A DNA stretch of 51,890 nucleotides from Bacteroidales bacterium. GTDB lineage: Bacteria > Bacteroidota > Bacteroidia > Bacteroidales > UBA3663. Position 1 is the stretch's first letter, and every line of letters starts with the position of its first letter. Below the pieces are notes generated by a model that worked only from the letters and a program-made list of their open reading frames with translations, did not search any database and was not told the DNA's origin. Where the stretch lies: the NCBI GenBank assembly GCA_004557315.1, contig SFEH01000016.1:1-51890 (forward strand), in the 5' to 3' direction. Shown piece by piece: positions 33,320 through 42,600 of this stretch. Both the position numbers and the translations under genes were made by a program.

Positions 33320-33358
33320 AAAAAACGAAACAGGCAAAGAAACGCCTTTGCCTGTTTC
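33320..33358 (-). terminator. Terminator hairpin between pgk and ugd
   Basis: Perfect 13-bp stem (33327-33339 with 33346-33358), followed on the minus strand by six T (33321-33326). It lies only 17 nt before the ugd start codon. Confidence 0.8.
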
Positions 33359-33375
33359 ATATTGTAGTTTATTGA

Positions 33376-34644
33376 TTAGCCCTTGATAGCAGCTACACCT
33401 GGGAGCACCTTACCCTCGATAGCCTCGAGAAGAGCGCCACCGCCAGTAGAGATGTAAGAAACCTTGTCGGTGAGACCGAACTTAGTGCAGCAAGCAACAG
33501 AGTCACCACCACCGATGAGAGAGAATGCGCCCTCAGCAGTAGCCTCAGCGATAGCATCGCCGATAGCACGTGAACCAGCAGTGAAGTCGTCGCACTCAAA
33601 CACACCTGCAGGACCGTTCCAGAGGATAGTCTTGCAACCCTTGATAGCCTCAGCGAAGAGCTTCTGAGCCTCAGGACCTGCATCGAGACCCTCCATGCCA
33701 GCAGGGATAGCGTTAGATGGGTGATTCTCGATCTTTGCACCTTCCTTAACAGTCATTGAACCGAAGTCGAGACCATCGCAGCAAGTAGCATCTGGAGCCA
33801 TAACGAGCTCAACGCCGTTCTCCTTAGCGAGCTTCTCAACGTTGAGAGCAACATCGAGCTTATCCATCTCAACGATAGAATCGCCGATCTCGCCGCCGTG
33901 AGCCTTAGCGAATGTATATGTCATACCACCGCAGAGGATGAGCTTGTCAACCTTGCCGAGGAGGTTCTCGATGATACCAATCTTAGAAGAAACCTTTGAG
34001 CCACCCATGATAGCGATGAATGGGCGCTTGATGTTGTTGAGCACATTGTCAACAGCAGTCACTTCCTTCTCCATGAGAAGACCGAGCATCTTGTTGTCAG
34101 CATCGAAGTAGTCAGCGATGACAGCAGTAGAAGCGTGCTTGCGGTGAGCAGTACCGAATGCGTCCATTACGTAGCAGTCAGCATAAGAAGCGAGCTTCTT
34201 TGCGAAGTCCTTCTGCTTGCCCTTCATTTCCTTCTTAGCAGCCTCGTAAGCAGGATCCTCCTTGTCGATACCTACTGGCTTACCCTCCTCTTCAGGATAG
34301 TAACGAAGGTTCTCGAGAAGAAGCACCTCACCTGGCTTCAATGCAGCAGCCTCAGCATCAGCAGCAGCACAATCAGGAGCGAACTTAACTTCAGGAACAC
34401 CGAGAGCAGCAGCAACTGCGTCCTTGATCTGACCAAGTGAGAGCTCTGGCTTAACCTTTCCCTTTGGCTTGCCCATGTGGCTCATGATGATGAGAGCACC
34501 GCCCTTCTCGAGGATGAGCTTGAGAGTTGGAACTGCACCGCGGATACGAGTATCGTCAGTGATCTTACCTTCCTTCAATGGCACATTGAAATCTACACGT
34601 ACGATAGCTTTCTTGCCAGCGAAATCAAATTCATTGATTGTCAT
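33376..34644 (-). CDS. pgk: Phosphoglycerate kinase
   Basis: 422 residues. Family motifs: VRVDFNVPLKEGKITDDTRI near the N-terminus, MSHMGKPKG, LLLENLRYYPEEEGK, DAFGTAHRKHAS, MGGSKVSSKI, LWNGPAGVFE and the nucleotide-binding GGGDSVACCTKFG near the end. It makes ATP from 1,3-bisphosphoglycerate in glycolysis. Codon usage is uniform and strongly biased, as for an abundant protein. A -7 box TATATTTG lies at 34694-34701 on the minus strand. It is followed by a strong terminator and then ugd. Confidence 0.97.
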   Translation of the reverse strand: MTINEFDFAGKKAIVRVDFNVPLKEGKITDDTRIRGAVPTLKLILEKGGALIIMSHMGKPKGKVKPELSLGQIKDAVAAALGVPEVKFAPDCAAADAEAAALKPGEVLLLENLRYYPEEEGKPVGIDKEDPAYEAAKKEMKGKQKDFAKKLASYADCYVMDAFGTAHRKHASTAVIADYFDADNKMLGLLMEKEVTAVDNVLNNIKRPFIAIMGGSKVSSKIGIIENLLGKVDKLILCGGMTYTFAKAHGGEIGDSIVEMDKLDVALNVEKLAKENGVELVMAPDATCCDGLDFGSMTVKEGAKIENHPSNAIPAGMEGLDAGPEAQKLFAEAIKGCKTILWNGPAGVFECDDFTAGSRAIGDAIAEATAEGAFSLIGGGDSVACCTKFGLTDKVSYISTGGGALLEAIEGKVLPGVAAIKG

Positions 34645-34800
34645 AATCTAAAATCTATTTTGTTATTAGTACTCAGTAAAGTTATTAACTTTGCAAATAT
34701 AAAAATTTTCTTTCGGAAATCTGTCTTATTTTTCAAATAATTTGCCTTCGATACTCCTTATTTTTCGATAATGAGTATTTTTGCGCAATTTGATTGGCAA

Positions 34801-35598
34801 TTATACCGACACCTCTCCCTTGATTGCAGGGTGACACTGATAGCCTTCGAGGTGGAAATCCTCGATGCGGAAGTCGCGGATGTCCTTGATTTCAGGGTTG
34901 AGCACCATCTTAGGCAATGGCAGCGGCTCGCGCGAGAGCTGGAGGTTGACCTGATCGAGATGGTTGAGATAGATGTGGGCATCGCCGAGCGTGTGGACGA
35001 AGGTGCCAGGCTGAAGGCCAGTGACCTGTGCCACCATCATGACGAGAAGCGCGTAAGAGGCGATGTTGAACGGCACGCCAAGGAAAGTGTCGGCACTGCG
35101 CTGGTAAAGCTGGAGCGAGAGCTTGCCGTCGGCAACATAGAACTGGAAGAAACAGTGGCAGGGAGGAAGCCCCATCTGGTCGATCTGCGCCACGTTCCAT
35201 GAGCTGACGATGATGCGGCGCGAATCAGGATTCTTCTTGATGGTCTCGATGGCATTCATGAGCTGGTCAATCGAGCCTCCGTCATAGTCCTGCCAGGCAC
35301 GCCACTGATGGCCGTAGATTGGACCGAGCTCGCCAGTTTCATCATCGCCCCATTCGTCCCAGATGTGAACGTTCTTCGCCTGCAGCGTCTTCTTGTTGGT
35401 GTCACCGCTGATGAACCACAGCAGTTCCTCGATTATGCCTCGCGTAAACATCTTCTTGGTTGTGACCAAAGGGAAGCCTTCGCTGAGGTCGAATCGCATC
35501 TGATGTCCGAAAATGCTGATTGTGCCTGTGCCCGTGCGGTCTTCCTTTCGGGTTCCTTCGGTCAAGATTCTTCTTTCAAGGTCTAAATATTGCTTCAT
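34801..35598 (-). CDS. thyA: Thymidylate synthase
   Basis: 265 residues from the ATG at 35598. Motifs: DRTGTGTISIFGHQMRFDL, LLWFISGDTN, RRIIVSSWNV, and the catalytic Cys in LPPCHCFFQFYV followed by LQLYQRSADTFLGVPFNIASYA. It methylates dUMP using methylene-tetrahydrofolate. No folA follows within the window; the next gene in this direction is pgk, 156 nt on. A -7 box TAACTTTG lies at 35730-35737 on the minus strand, implying a leader of about 125 nt. Confidence 0.97.
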   Translation of the reverse strand: MKQYLDLERRILTEGTRKEDRTGTGTISIFGHQMRFDLSEGFPLVTTKKMFTRGIIEELLWFISGDTNKKTLQAKNVHIWDEWGDDETGELGPIYGHQWRAWQDYDGGSIDQLMNAIETIKKNPDSRRIIVSSWNVAQIDQMGLPPCHCFFQFYVADGKLSLQLYQRSADTFLGVPFNIASYALLVMMVAQVTGLQPGTFVHTLGDAHIYLNHLDQVNLQLSREPLPLPKMVLNPEIKDIRDFRIEDFHLEGYQCHPAIKGEVSV

Positions 35599-35862
35599 TT
35601 CGTTTTTGCGGGTTAACAGCAGATAAGGGGAGTTGACTGACAAACGCAAACTTGTCTATGCCAAAAATCAAAATACCATTATCTACCATAAAAAATATAT
35701 TTATCTAACTTTTTTGAGATAGATTGGCACAAAGTTAGTAAAAAAGCATTAACTTTGCACCTGACAACAGTCATTTTTTTGAATTTTTTGTTCGAAAAAT
35801 GGGGCTTCTGCTACGAAATCCTCATATTTCGACACATTACATAGAGAGATTTATTCTGAACG

Positions 35863-36564
35863 ATGAGATATTTATTATACATTTTTCTGCTGTTCTCGGT
35901 CCTCCCGATGTTCGTGGGCTGTTCGGCTGAGTCGAAGGAACAGGCTGGCGAAGGAGACTCAATCGAGCTTCCCAACATGGTCACTTCCGACGTCAACATG
36001 CTGATCTCCGACTCGGGCGTGATCAAATACAAGGCGATTGCTCCGCTCTGGTATGTGTATGAGAACGATGTCAGGAACAAATACTGGTACTTCCCTGAAG
36101 GAATCTGTCTCGATCAGATCGACACTACCTTCGCCACAGAGTTCAGCATCGAGTCGGACACTGCCTATAACTACGAGACCAAGCAGCTGTGGCACCTGAT
36201 CAAGAACGTCAAGATCCGCAACACAGCGGGCGAATACTTTGAGACCAACGACCTGTATTGGGACATGCGCAACCATAAGGTCTATTCCGATTCGTTCATC
36301 CACATCGAACGTCCGGATGCAATCATCGAGGGATTTGGCTTCACGAGCGATGATGCATTCACCAAATATGAGATTCGTCAGACTTCGGGCATCTTTCCTT
36401 TCCAGGAGGATGCTATGGGTAGTGCAAGGCAGGACAGCACATCAAGCAACATGGCTGCTGACAGCATAGCAGGAACCAACGAACCCAGAATCGACTTCAA
36501 AAACAATAAAAGCGACGAGAACACCGGAGCCAAAGTAAAAGGTCTAATAAATCAAGATGAGTAG
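35863..36564 (+). CDS. lptC: LPS export periplasmic protein LptC, lipoprotein form
   Basis: 233 residues. A signal peptide ends at Cys20 (LPMFVGC), then an LptC beta-jellyroll: MLISDSGVIKYKAIAPLWYVY, WYFPEGICLDQID, ESDTAYNYETKQLWHLIKNVKIRNTAGEYFETNDLYWD, VYSDSFIHI. It would bridge the inner-membrane LptBFG complex to LptA for lipopolysaccharide transport. The C-terminal ~40 residues are low-complexity and hydrophilic. The stop overlaps the next gene's start by 8 nt. TAACTTTG at 35750-35757 is a likely -7 box. Confidence 0.85.
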   Translation: MRYLLYIFLLFSVLPMFVGCSAESKEQAGEGDSIELPNMVTSDVNMLISDSGVIKYKAIAPLWYVYENDVRNKYWYFPEGICLDQIDTTFATEFSIESDTAYNYETKQLWHLIKNVKIRNTAGEYFETNDLYWDMRNHKVYSDSFIHIERPDAIIEGFGFTSDDAFTKYEIRQTSGIFPFQEDAMGSARQDSTSSNMAADSIAGTNEPRIDFKNNKSDENTGAKVKGLINQDE

Positions 36565-37828
36565 TACGTTAATCATTTCAATACTTATCACTCTGCTTTT
36601 CAGCGCATTTTTCAGCGGCATGGAGATAGCATTCATAAGTGCAGACCGTGTCCGTCTGGAACTTGACAACCGCAAGGAAGGCTCGACATCCGACATCCTC
36701 AGGTTCTTCTACTCCAACACCGAGCGATTTATCTCGACGATGCTGGTTGGCAACAATATTGCCCTCATCATCTATGGTATTCTGATGGCAAAGCTGATTG
36801 AGCCATGGTTACATCTTTTCTGCAGCAACGAGCTTCTCGTGGCACTGATTCAGACGGTGCTTTCGACCATCATCATCCTGTTTACGGCCGAATATCTGCC
36901 AAAGACTCTGTTCAAGCTCAACCCAAACATGATGCTTCGTTCGTTTGCCATTCCGCTCTACGGCATCTACTGGATCCTCTATCCTATCTCGACTTTCTCG
37001 ACATTGCTCAGCCACATCATCCTGAAGATTGCCGGAGTGCCGATCATCAAGGAGAAAAAAGGGGTATTGACCAAAACTGACCTCGACTTCTTTGTGCAGA
37101 AAGGTCTCGACTCGGCTGATGAGGACGACGATGACAACGACCAGCAGGAGCTGCAGCTGTTCCAGAACGCCCTCGACTTCTCGAACGTCAAGGTGCGCGA
37201 CTGCATGATCCCGCGTTCGGAGCTGAGCGCAGTGTCGGTCGATACGTCATTCGCCAATCTCAATCGCCTCTTTGTCGAAACTGGCTACTCCAAGTTGCCT
37301 GTCTATAAGGAAGATATCGACAACCTGATCGGCTACATTCATTCGTCAGAGATGTTCAAGAAGCCAAAACAATGGACTTCGAAAATCATACCTATCCCTT
37401 TTGTTCCTGAGACAATGGCTGCCAACAAGGTGCTCAGGATGCTCATGGAGCAGAAGAAAAGCATCGCAGCCGTGGTCGATGAGTTCGGCGGAACGGCAGG
37501 CGTGATTACGATGGAAGACCTGTTTGAAGAAATTATTGGCGACATTGAAGACGAACACGACCATGTGCAGCTCGTCAAAAAGAAGATCTCGGACAATGAG
37601 TACGAACTGTCAGGACGACTTGAGATAAGCAAGATCAACGAAGAGCTCGACCTCAACCTGCCAGAGTCGGAAGAATACCTCACACTGGCAGGACTGGTGC
37701 TTCACGAACTGCAGAGTTTTCCTCACGAGGGTGACATCGTGAACATCGACGACGACAAGATAACAATGACCATCAAGAAGGCTTCGGCAACGAAGATTGA
37801 GCTGATAAACATCCGTATTAACGAATAA
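36557..37828 (+). CDS. CNNM/CorC (hemolysin-like) membrane protein with CBS domains
   Basis: 423 residues. An N-terminal DUF21/CNNM transmembrane domain (FFSGMEIAFISADRVRLELDNRKEG, then three more segments to about residue 160) is followed by two CBS domains (VRDCMIPRSELSAVSVDTSF, AAVVDEFGGTAGVITMEDLFEEIIGDIEDEHD) and a CorC_HlyC domain (YELSGRLEISKINEELDLNLPESEEYLTLAGLVLHEL). Relatives act in Mg/Co efflux or, in Bacteroidota, as GldE-like proteins. Its start overlaps lptC by 8 nt, so the two are translationally coupled. Confidence 0.9.
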   Translation: MSSTLIISILITLLFSAFFSGMEIAFISADRVRLELDNRKEGSTSDILRFFYSNTERFISTMLVGNNIALIIYGILMAKLIEPWLHLFCSNELLVALIQTVLSTIIILFTAEYLPKTLFKLNPNMMLRSFAIPLYGIYWILYPISTFSTLLSHIILKIAGVPIIKEKKGVLTKTDLDFFVQKGLDSADEDDDDNDQQELQLFQNALDFSNVKVRDCMIPRSELSAVSVDTSFANLNRLFVETGYSKLPVYKEDIDNLIGYIHSSEMFKKPKQWTSKIIPIPFVPETMAANKVLRMLMEQKKSIAAVVDEFGGTAGVITMEDLFEEIIGDIEDEHDHVQLVKKKISDNEYELSGRLEISKINEELDLNLPESEEYLTLAGLVLHELQSFPHEGDIVNIDDDKITMTIKKASATKIELINIRINE

Positions 37829-37918
37829 ATAGCCAACCAAACAAGACTTATTGGCCGAAAATAAGCAAGACAATACAGATTTTTCGATAAAAGTGCAGAG
37901 ATATTCAAAAAAAATGAT

Positions 37919-37926
37919 TATCTTTG
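37919..37926 (+). promoter_or_regulatory. -7 box for the PpiD-like gene
   Basis: TATCTTTG at 37919-37926 with no clear -33 TTTG. The leader of about 115 nt contains a short CGCGT/ACGCG hairpin near 37955-37970. Confidence 0.45.
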
Positions 37927-38049
37927 CATGCTTTTTATGTCATGCACGTAAATGTGCGCGTTACACGCGAGCGAGTTGAGCTCTTCAGGCACAGAAAGTT
38001 CTTTCAATAACAGAGAAATCAATTTCAAAAATTAAAATACTAAACAAAA

Positions 38050-40140
38050 ATGGCAGTTTTACAAAGAATCAGAAACCACTCTGTAGCCCTCTTGGTTATC
38101 GTAGGTTTCGCAATGGCAGCCTTCATCATCGGCGACCTTCTTACAAGCAGCAGCTCAATCATGCAGAGCTCACGCGACAAGGTTGTCACTATCGATGGAG
38201 ACAAAGTTACTTATGAGCAGTTTGAGGTTTTGCGTCAGCGCAAGTCAGAGTTCTACAAGACCATGATGGGTCAGGATCTCGACAACAACGCTTCTCAGCA
38301 GCTCACTCAGACGGTTTACAGCGAGTGCGTCATCAAGAACCTCCTGAACAAGACTTGCGAGGATCTCGGTCTCTCTGTTACCGACGACGAAATCAACGAA
38401 CTCGTACAGGGCGAGCACATCTCTCCAATCCTCACTCAGTATTTCGGTGAGCAGGCTCCTTCTATCGCTCAGTTCTTCACCAACCTCATCGTCAACGACT
38501 CTTTCGAAGAAGCATCTGCACAGTATCCTTTTGCTACTCGCAGCAACTGGATGGAGATTGAAGACGAAATCGCACTTTCTCGTCTTGTTGAGAAGTACCA
38601 GGGTCTGGTTGCTGCAGCCGTGAAGCCTAACAAGCTCGAGGCTCTCGACAACTTCAACGGTGACAACGAGGAATGTTCTTTCGCTTACGTTAAGCTCAAC
38701 GCTTTCAACGTGGCTGACTCAGCTGTCAAGGTTTCTTCCGACGCTGTCAAGAACTACTACAACGCTACAAAGCGCAACTACAAGCTCAACACCCAGACTC
38801 GCGACATCAGCTACATCGCTGTGAAGCTCCGTCCAAGCCAGGCTGACTTCGATGCAGTCAAGGCAGACATGGAGGCTGTACGCGAGGAGTTCTCAACTGC
38901 AAGCGACGTTGCAGATCTTGTAAACAGCAATTCACTGGTTTCTTATATCGACGCATTTGTCAACAACAACAGCTTCTCTGGCGACCTCAAGGCTTATGTT
39001 GACGGTGGCAACACTGCAGAAATCCTTGAGCCAAGCCTTCAGGATGGTACTATCTACATGATGGCTCGTATCATGGATAAGACTGTTGCTCCTGACTCAT
39101 TGAACATCTCAATGGTAGTTGTTCCTACTCAGGCAGAGGCTGACAGCATCAAGGATCTTTTCGCAAAGACACCAGAGACAGCTCTTGCAGGCTACTCTCA
39201 GCAGCAGGCTTTCACTGGCTGGGTTACAGAAGCTTTCGCTGTCCAGCAGTTCGGCAAGGAAGTTTCTGACAAGATCAACGGCACTGCCAAGGGTCAGATC
39301 TTCACTCATAATCTCACTCAGGGCACTAATTCTATCTTCTTTGTAGGTAAGGTCAATGATGCTACTAAGCCAGTGGCAAAGTCAAAGGTTGCTGTATATG
39401 CTCTTGAGGTTACTCCTTCAAGCGCAACTCGCCGCGATGAGTTCGGCAAGCTCAACCAGTTCCTCACCGACAACAAGTCGATCAAGGACATGGTTGCCAA
39501 CGCTACTGATGCAGGCTTCTTCATGATGCCTACAACAATCGCTGCTACTGCTTACAACATCGGTCAGGTTACCGATGCTCGTCAGGCTGTACGCTTCGCT
39601 TTCCAGAACAGCAAGGGCGATGTTTCTGAAATCTTCGAGTGCGACGACAACCTCCTCGTAGTTGCCATCACAGGCGATATTCAGGAAGGCTACATGAACC
39701 TCAACGACACTACTTTCTACAAGCAGGTTGCCAATGCATACGCTCTTCCTGCAGCTAAGGTTGCAAAGCTCGTAAACGACATCAATGCTACTGCCGACAA
39801 GAGCCTTGCAGGTGTGGCTTCTGCTTTCGAGGCAAAGGTCGATACTGCTCGCTTCGTCAACTTCAACCTCTCTTCAGTTTCTGGTCTCGGCATTGAACCT
39901 TCAGTTCTCGCTGCAGCTACAAAGGCTGCTCCTGGCACTCTCGTTGGTCCTATAGCTGGCCGCAACGCTGCTGTCATGCTCCAGGTTATCGACAAGAACA
40001 ACAAGGAACTTGAGTATGACGTTGAAGCACGCAAGCAGACAGTTGCAAACTCTCGCGACTATATCTATCTCGGCAGTGCAGCCCTTTCTGCTCTCCAGAA
40101 CGCAGCTGACATCGAAGACAACCGCATCAACTTCTATTAA
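38050..40140 (+). CDS. PpiD/SurA-like periplasmic folding factor (peptidylprolyl isomerase family)
   Basis: 696 residues. The layout is PpiD-like: a short cytoplasmic head, one membrane segment (about residues 13-31, ALLVIVGFAMAAFIIGDLL), a SurA-N-like helical domain (DKVTYEQFEVLRQRKSEFYK, CVIKNLLNKTCEDLGLSVTDDEINELVQGEH) and a long periplasmic remainder. The central part, near DSLNISMVVVP and FTGWVTEAF, sits where a parvulin domain is expected but lacks a clear catalytic set, so chaperone function is safer than isomerase activity. Codon use (many GCT, GTT, TCT) differs from neighbours and suggests high expression. Confidence 0.8.
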   Translation: MAVLQRIRNHSVALLVIVGFAMAAFIIGDLLTSSSSIMQSSRDKVVTIDGDKVTYEQFEVLRQRKSEFYKTMMGQDLDNNASQQLTQTVYSECVIKNLLNKTCEDLGLSVTDDEINELVQGEHISPILTQYFGEQAPSIAQFFTNLIVNDSFEEASAQYPFATRSNWMEIEDEIALSRLVEKYQGLVAAAVKPNKLEALDNFNGDNEECSFAYVKLNAFNVADSAVKVSSDAVKNYYNATKRNYKLNTQTRDISYIAVKLRPSQADFDAVKADMEAVREEFSTASDVADLVNSNSLVSYIDAFVNNNSFSGDLKAYVDGGNTAEILEPSLQDGTIYMMARIMDKTVAPDSLNISMVVVPTQAEADSIKDLFAKTPETALAGYSQQQAFTGWVTEAFAVQQFGKEVSDKINGTAKGQIFTHNLTQGTNSIFFVGKVNDATKPVAKSKVAVYALEVTPSSATRRDEFGKLNQFLTDNKSIKDMVANATDAGFFMMPTTIAATAYNIGQVTDARQAVRFAFQNSKGDVSEIFECDDNLLVVAITGDIQEGYMNLNDTTFYKQVANAYALPAAKVAKLVNDINATADKSLAGVASAFEAKVDTARFVNFNLSSVSGLGIEPSVLAAATKAAPGTLVGPIAGRNAAVMLQVIDKNNKELEYDVEARKQTVANSRDYIYLGSAALSALQNAADIEDNRINFY

Positions 40141-40158
40141 TCTTAAGAACGACAATAT

Positions 40159-40195
40159 CAATAAATGGCGGCATAATGTCGCCATTTATTGTTTA
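40159..40195 (+). terminator. Terminator-like hairpin after the PpiD-like gene
   Basis: Perfect 12-bp stem (40159-40170 with 40180-40191) and a short T-rich tail; it lies between the stop and rlmN, so it may only attenuate. Confidence 0.65.
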
Positions 40196-40218
40196 TACAT
40201 TATTAATAAATAAAGACA

Positions 40219-41238
40219 ATGGAAATTCTTTTAGGCAAAACGCTGGCCGAACTGCAGGAGATCGTGGCTGCATTGGACATGCCAAAGTTTACCGCCAAGC
40301 AGATTGCGCAATGGATTTATGAGAAACGAGTGCGCTCGATTGAAGATATGACCAATATCTCGAAGGCTCATCGCGCCCGACTGGCCGAGCAATACGAGGT
40401 AGGAATCTATGATCCTGCCGAGGCTGCAGTGTCGAAAGACGGAACCATCAAGTACCTCTTCCGCACCAGCACCGACAAGCTAGTCGAGACTGTCTATATC
40501 CCCGACCACGACCGTGCCACTCTGTGCGTCTCAAGCCAGATGGGCTGCAAGATGAACTGCTATTTCTGCATGACCGGCAAGCAGGGGTTCAATGGGCATC
40601 TGACCACGTCAGAGATTCTCAACCAGATCTTCGCCATACCTGAAAGCCAGAGTCTGACCAACATCGTCTTTATGGGAATGGGCGAGCCACTCGACAATCC
40701 TGAATCTGTCTTCAAGGCGCTCGAAGTCATTACCGCACCTTGGGGTTTGGCATGGAGTCCGAAGCGCGTCACTGTCTCTACCATCGGACAGATGCAGCAC
40801 CTGAAGGAGTTTCTCGACAAGAGCCAATGCCACCTGGCCATCAGCATCCACAGCCCATATTCGCAGGAACGTGCACAGCTGATGCCTGTCGAAAAGGCTT
40901 ATCCTATCGAGGAGGTTCTTGACCTGCTTCGCCAATACGATTTCAGCCACCAGCGTCATCTGACCTTCGAATATATTGTCTTCAAAGGTCTGAACGATGA
41001 TGCACGTCATGCCCATGCCTTGCTGAAACTGCTTTCAGGCTTAGACTGCAAGGTCAACCTCATCCGCTTCCACGCCATTCCGAATGTGGAACTGCAGACG
41101 ACCGACATGACACAGATGGAGAAGTTCCGCGACATTCTCAACGAACATGGTCTCACTGCTACCATCCGTGCCTCACGTGGAGAAGACATCTTTGCTGCCT
41201 GCGGAATGCTCAGTTCGCTGAAGCGAGGCAAGCAATAA
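40219..41238 (+). CDS. rlmN: 23S rRNA (adenine(2503)-C(2))-methyltransferase RlmN
   Basis: 339 residues. The radical SAM cluster Cys residues are C110, C114 and C117 (CKMNCYFCMTG), with VFMGMGEPLDN following, and the methyl-carrying Cys pair is completed by AACGMLSSL near residue 332. It methylates A2503 of 23S rRNA and A37 of some tRNAs. The ATG at 40219 lies shortly after the hairpin that follows the PpiD-like gene. Confidence 0.95.
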   Translation: MEILLGKTLAELQEIVAALDMPKFTAKQIAQWIYEKRVRSIEDMTNISKAHRARLAEQYEVGIYDPAEAAVSKDGTIKYLFRTSTDKLVETVYIPDHDRATLCVSSQMGCKMNCYFCMTGKQGFNGHLTTSEILNQIFAIPESQSLTNIVFMGMGEPLDNPESVFKALEVITAPWGLAWSPKRVTVSTIGQMQHLKEFLDKSQCHLAISIHSPYSQERAQLMPVEKAYPIEEVLDLLRQYDFSHQRHLTFEYIVFKGLNDDARHAHALLKLLSGLDCKVNLIRFHAIPNVELQTTDMTQMEKFRDILNEHGLTATIRASRGEDIFAACGMLSSLKRGKQ

Positions 41239-41260
41239 CCAGCAATCGATCGATCAATAA

Positions 41261-42343
41261 TCAGAAATCAGTCATCATCTCAATCGGTTGAGACTTCTCC
41301 TTGTCGAGCGGATAAGACTGGAATTTTACTTTCCCGAAGTCGATATTATTCAGGTCGAAGCAACGGATAGTGGCATTATGCATCGTGCGGTAATAGATGC
41401 GGTGATGCTTCAGGTCGGTCGCCACTGTCCATTGAGTTGCGCTCGGAATATCAGGCACTTCCTGACCTGCGCCAAACTGAATACCCGTAGGAATATCGAA
41501 GTTGTTGAGAATGTGGAAAGCTTGTGTCACTGTCTTTTCTGCACAGTCGAGTTTAGGGGCAGTGGCTTGGAAGAAGGCAGCACGAATGAAGCGAGAAGGA
41601 GGTGTCATGTCGCCAGGGATTCCGTGCAAGCCGCTTCCTCCGCCAAATGCCGACAACTGCAGGTCTCCAATCTTGTTTTGCTTGACAGGGCCTGTTGCCA
41701 GATTGACAAAGTTATTCAAGTTGGTGAGATGCCAGTCGAACGAAGGAGAATTGGTCAGCACACCAAGTTCGTTCTCATAGAACACTGGCTTTCGGCCAAT
41801 GATCTCAAGCACGACCTGACGTCCGCTTTCTTCGGTGAAGCGCCAATGAACGGTCGAGCCACGAGGGTCGATGGCGACAACATGCACTTTTCCCACTGCC
41901 TCCTTGACCTCATCGATCGTCTTGCACTCACCAAGAATATATGAGACAAGCTGCAGGTCGCTTACCGTTGCTTCTCTCTTACTCTCATCGAACGACTCAT
42001 ACTCGCCATAATCAGGGAAATAGAACAAACCAGCAGCCAAGCCAGCCTCGTTGACACCTTCGGTCACAAACTCTGCTTGCTGCACAGCCAAGCCCACATA
42101 ACCATACTTTGCGACAAATTCCTTTCCTCGCTTTGTGCCATCAGGCAGGAAAGAAGACTGACGATAGCCACGCGGCACGATAGAGTATCGGCTTTCCAAG
42201 TCAGATCCAGCCCACTCGATGGTTCGTGCAGTCACGGGTTCTCCGTTGCTGGTATGCAGGGTGATTCCAGTACAAGCTTCTGCTTTCTGCGGCATAAGAT
42301 AGGCAACAAGTACCATAAATGCCAAAGTAATTATCCGTTTCAT
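41261..42343 (-). CDS. Exported choloylglycine hydrolase/penicillin V acylase-family protein
   Basis: 360 residues. A signal peptide (residues 1-23, ending KAEA) places Cys24 at the mature N-terminus (CTGITL), the nucleophile of this Ntn-hydrolase family. Other conserved parts: ARTIEW (DW in many bile salt hydrolases, E here), VTEGVNEAGLAAGLFYFP, GVLTNSPSFDWHLTNLNNFV, and TQWTVATDLKHHRIYYRT. Members cleave linear amides such as conjugated bile acids, penicillin V or N-acyl amino acids; which one cannot be told. It is periplasmic or secreted. A -7 box TATATTTG lies at 42403-42410 on the minus strand. Confidence 0.88.
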   Translation of the reverse strand: MKRIITLAFMVLVAYLMPQKAEACTGITLHTSNGEPVTARTIEWAGSDLESRYSIVPRGYRQSSFLPDGTKRGKEFVAKYGYVGLAVQQAEFVTEGVNEAGLAAGLFYFPDYGEYESFDESKREATVSDLQLVSYILGECKTIDEVKEAVGKVHVVAIDPRGSTVHWRFTEESGRQVVLEIIGRKPVFYENELGVLTNSPSFDWHLTNLNNFVNLATGPVKQNKIGDLQLSAFGGGSGLHGIPGDMTPPSRFIRAAFFQATAPKLDCAEKTVTQAFHILNNFDIPTGIQFGAGQEVPDIPSATQWTVATDLKHHRIYYRTMHNATIRCFDLNNIDFGKVKFQSYPLDKEKSQPIEMMTDF

Positions 42344-42529
42344 TTTCTCCGTTTTTTAATAGGTTAATAATCTCATTTACATCAATCTCCAATTTTCTTC
42401 TGCAAATATAGGCATTAATCGGACAAGTCGCTCCAAATCATCGTGTGTTTTAAGTGTAATTAAGCAAAAACGACATCTACTTAACTACTTTTGGCAAAAT
42501 ATTCTCACTTCCTGAGCCGATTAGCTAAA

Positions 42530-42575
42530 AAAAGAAAACCACAGAAACTCCAGAAAGCACTGGAACCTCTGTGGT
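42530..42575 (-). terminator. Terminator of the ABC-F gene
   Basis: Stem ACCACAGA/TCTGTGGT (42538-42545 with 42568-42575) with inner CCAG/CTGG, followed on the minus strand by a long T tract. Confidence 0.8.
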
Positions 42576-42600
42576 CAAATATTTAGTTATGAAACTGCGA

